Source: Actinomycetota bacterium
Lineage (GTDB): Bacteria; Actinomycetota; Acidimicrobiia; IMCC26256; JACDBD01
NCBI GenBank assembly: GCA_013695115.1
Contig: JACDBD010000302.1
Span: 1 to 7,111 of the forward strand
DNA: 7,111 nt
Direction: 5' to 3'
In this document: positions 5,711 to 7,111 of the stretch, one piece after another
Position numbering within the stretch: the first letter of the stretch is position 1
Layout: each line of letters begins with the position of its first letter
Program-made: the position numbers and the translations under genes
Notes under the pieces: generated by a model
The model's input: the letters and a program-made list of their open reading frames with translations, nothing else
Database searches by the model: none
What the model was told of the DNA's origin: nothing

Positions 5711-7111
5711 CTACTTCACGCCCTCGAGCTGACTCTCGTCGAGCAGGATGCCCCGGCCGTTGCAGGTCGGGCAGGTCGAGCTGAACGTCTCGATGAGGCC
5801 CTCCGAGATCCGCTTGCGCGTCATCTCGACGATCCCGAGCTCCGAGATGTCGAAGACCTGCGTGCGCGTCTTGTCGCGCGCCAGGGCCTCGCGGAACGCC
5901 CGCATGACCTCCTCGCGGTTCTTCTTGATCTCCATGTCGATGAAGTCGATGACGATGATCCCGCCGATGTCCCGGAGGCGGAGCTGGCGCGCCACTTCCT
6001 CGGCGGATTCGAGGTTGTTCCGGAAGACGGTCTCCTCGAGGTTCGACCGGCCGACGTTCTTCCCCGTGTTCACGTCGATCACCGTGAGCGCCTCAGTGCG
6101 CTCGATCACGAGCGACCCTCCCGACGGCAGCCACACCTTGCGGTCGAGCGCCTTCAGGAGCTGCTCGTGGACGTGGAAGTGCTCGTAGAGCGGCAGGCCC
6201 TCTTCCGCCTCGTCGTAGTACTCGACCCGTTCGGCGAGCTCGGGCGCGATCGCCTCGACGTAGCCCTTGATCTCCTCGTACAGGGCCCGGTCGTCGATGA
6301 CCACCCCTCGGTACTCCCGGGTGAACTCCTCCCGGATCACCCGCACCACCATCGGGGGCTCCTTGTAGAGCAGGCGGGCCGGCTTCGACTGCTCGGCCAG
6401 CTTCGAGATCTGCTCCCACTGCGACGTGAGCCGGGCGACATCGCGTTCCAGCTCGTCGGGGGTCGCCCCCTCGGCGGCGGTGCGGACGATGAGCCCGGCG
6501 TCGGGCGGCCGCAGATCCTCCAGCACCCGCCGGAGCCGCTTGCGCTCGTCGTCGAGCAGGCGCTTGGAGATCCCGTACGTCTCCGGCTGACCGGGGACCA
6601 TCACCACGAACCGCCCGGCCAGGCTCACTTCCTGGGTAAGGCGCGCGCCCTTGGCGCCGATGGGGTTCTTGGTCACCTGCACCATGACCGACTGGCCGTT
6701 CTTGAGCAGCCGCTCAATGCGGGGGTGGCTCTCCTCGACGTCACCGGGGTCGAAGGCGACGTCGCCGCGGTAGAGCACGCCGTTCTTCGGCGTCCCGATG
6801 TCGATGAAAGCCGCCTCCATCCCCGGCAGCACGTTCTGGACGCGGCCGAGGTAGATGTTGCCGTCGATCGACGAGTCGTCGTCGGTGGTCGAACTGCCGA
6901 CGGTGTGCTCGACAAGGTTGCGACCCTCGAGCACCGCGATGTGGGTCGCACCGGTCTCGGGGTGGACGTGCACGCACATCATGTAGCGGCCCGCGGGACG
7001 GCCCTTGCGGGTCTGACCTCGGCGTCGCTCGAGCACCTCGTCGTCGAGCTCGAAGCGGCCGCCGTCGCCGACGCCGAGATCGGCCTGGACCGCCTCGGCC
7101 GGCGAGGAGCC
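5711..7111 (-). CDS. rne: Ribonuclease E/G, catalytic part; N-terminus runs off the right edge
   Basis: An endoribonuclease for mRNA decay and rRNA processing. 466 residues are visible and the frame is still open at the window edge. The edge-proximal 25 or so residues are acidic and Gly-rich, then ERRRGQTRKGRPAGRYMM leads into the core as in actinobacterial RNase E with a long disordered N-terminal arm. By codon position, the S1 domain begins near 6857 (GNIYLGRVQNVLPGMEAAF). The 5'-end sensor Arg-Thr (GLIVRT) is at 6479-6484. The catalytic Asp residues are in VIDVNTGK (6074-6076) and VIDFIDM (5945-5947), 43 residues apart as in E. coli RNase E. The zinc-link CPTC is at 5762-5773. Only 16 residues follow its last Cys, so the small domain and C-terminal scaffold of E. 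coli RNase E are missing. A GTG at 7036 could start a shorter form, but the open upstream frame argues for a longer protein. Confidence 0.94.
   Translation of the reverse strand, partial: GSSPAEAVQADLGVGDGGRFELDDEVLERRRGQTRKGRPAGRYMMCVHVHPETGATHIAVLEGRNLVEHTVGSSTTDDDSSIDGNIYLGRVQNVLPGMEAAFIDIGTPKNGVLYRGDVAFDPGDVEESHPRIERLLKNGQSVMVQVTKNPIGAKGARLTQEVSLAGRFVVMVPGQPETYGISKRLLDDERKRLRRVLEDLRPPDAGLIVRTAAEGATPDELERDVARLTSQWEQISKLAEQSKPARLLYKEPPMVVRVIREEFTREYRGVVIDDRALYEEIKGYVEAIAPELAERVEYYDEAEEGLPLYEHFHVHEQLLKALDRKVWLPSGGSLVIERTEALTVIDVNTGKNVGRSNLEETVFRNNLESAEEVARQLRLRDIGGIIVIDFIDMEIKKNREEVMRAFREALARDKTRTQVFDISELGIVEMTRKRISEGLIETFSSTCPTCNGRGILLDESQLEGVK

Overview
The window is a high-GC chromosomal segment with every recognisable gene on the minus strand, so transcription runs from right to left. 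Gene order along the minus strand is: RNase E/G (5' end outside the window), rplU (bL21), rpmA (bL27), a PEP-utilising-enzyme-like protein, obgE, proB, and proA (3' end outside the window). GC content, the actinobacterial-looking start of the RNase E core, the Lys/Ala-rich tail on bL21 and the weak Shine-Dalgarno sites all point to Actinomycetota. An Acidimicrobiia-like lineage is my best inference; it is not proven by the sequence.

Right part (4970-7111): RNase E/G ends 13 nt before rplU, and the rplU stop overlaps the rpmA start by one base (TGATG), so these three look co-transcribed. Middle (3310-4953): a 547-residue protein carries the swivelling phosphohistidine domain of the PEP synthase/rifampicin phosphotransferase superfamily plus a region like the substrate-binding domain of the latter, but has no ATP-grasp domain. 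It sits between rpmA and obgE, which are usually adjacent. A 40-bp gap with a hairpin and a pyrimidine tract separates it from obgE.

Left part (1-3269): obgE and proB overlap by four bases (GTGA). ProB (glutamate 5-kinase) and ProA (glutamate-5-semialdehyde dehydrogenase) catalyse successive steps of proline synthesis, but here they are split by about 426 bp. That gap holds no standard gene. Its proA-proximal end does have structure: a -10-like box placed exactly right for a leaderless start, a 31-codon open frame ending 3 nt before proA, and inside that frame a perfect 12-bp-arm palindrome bounded by 7-bp direct repeats. Together these suggest that proA has its own promoter and possibly a coupled leader peptide; this is a hypothesis from sequence alone.

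The cluster is otherwise a conserved ribosome, GTPase and proline housekeeping locus. The most unusual elements are the orphan swivel-domain protein, the proA leader region, and the histone-H1-like repeat tail of bL21.
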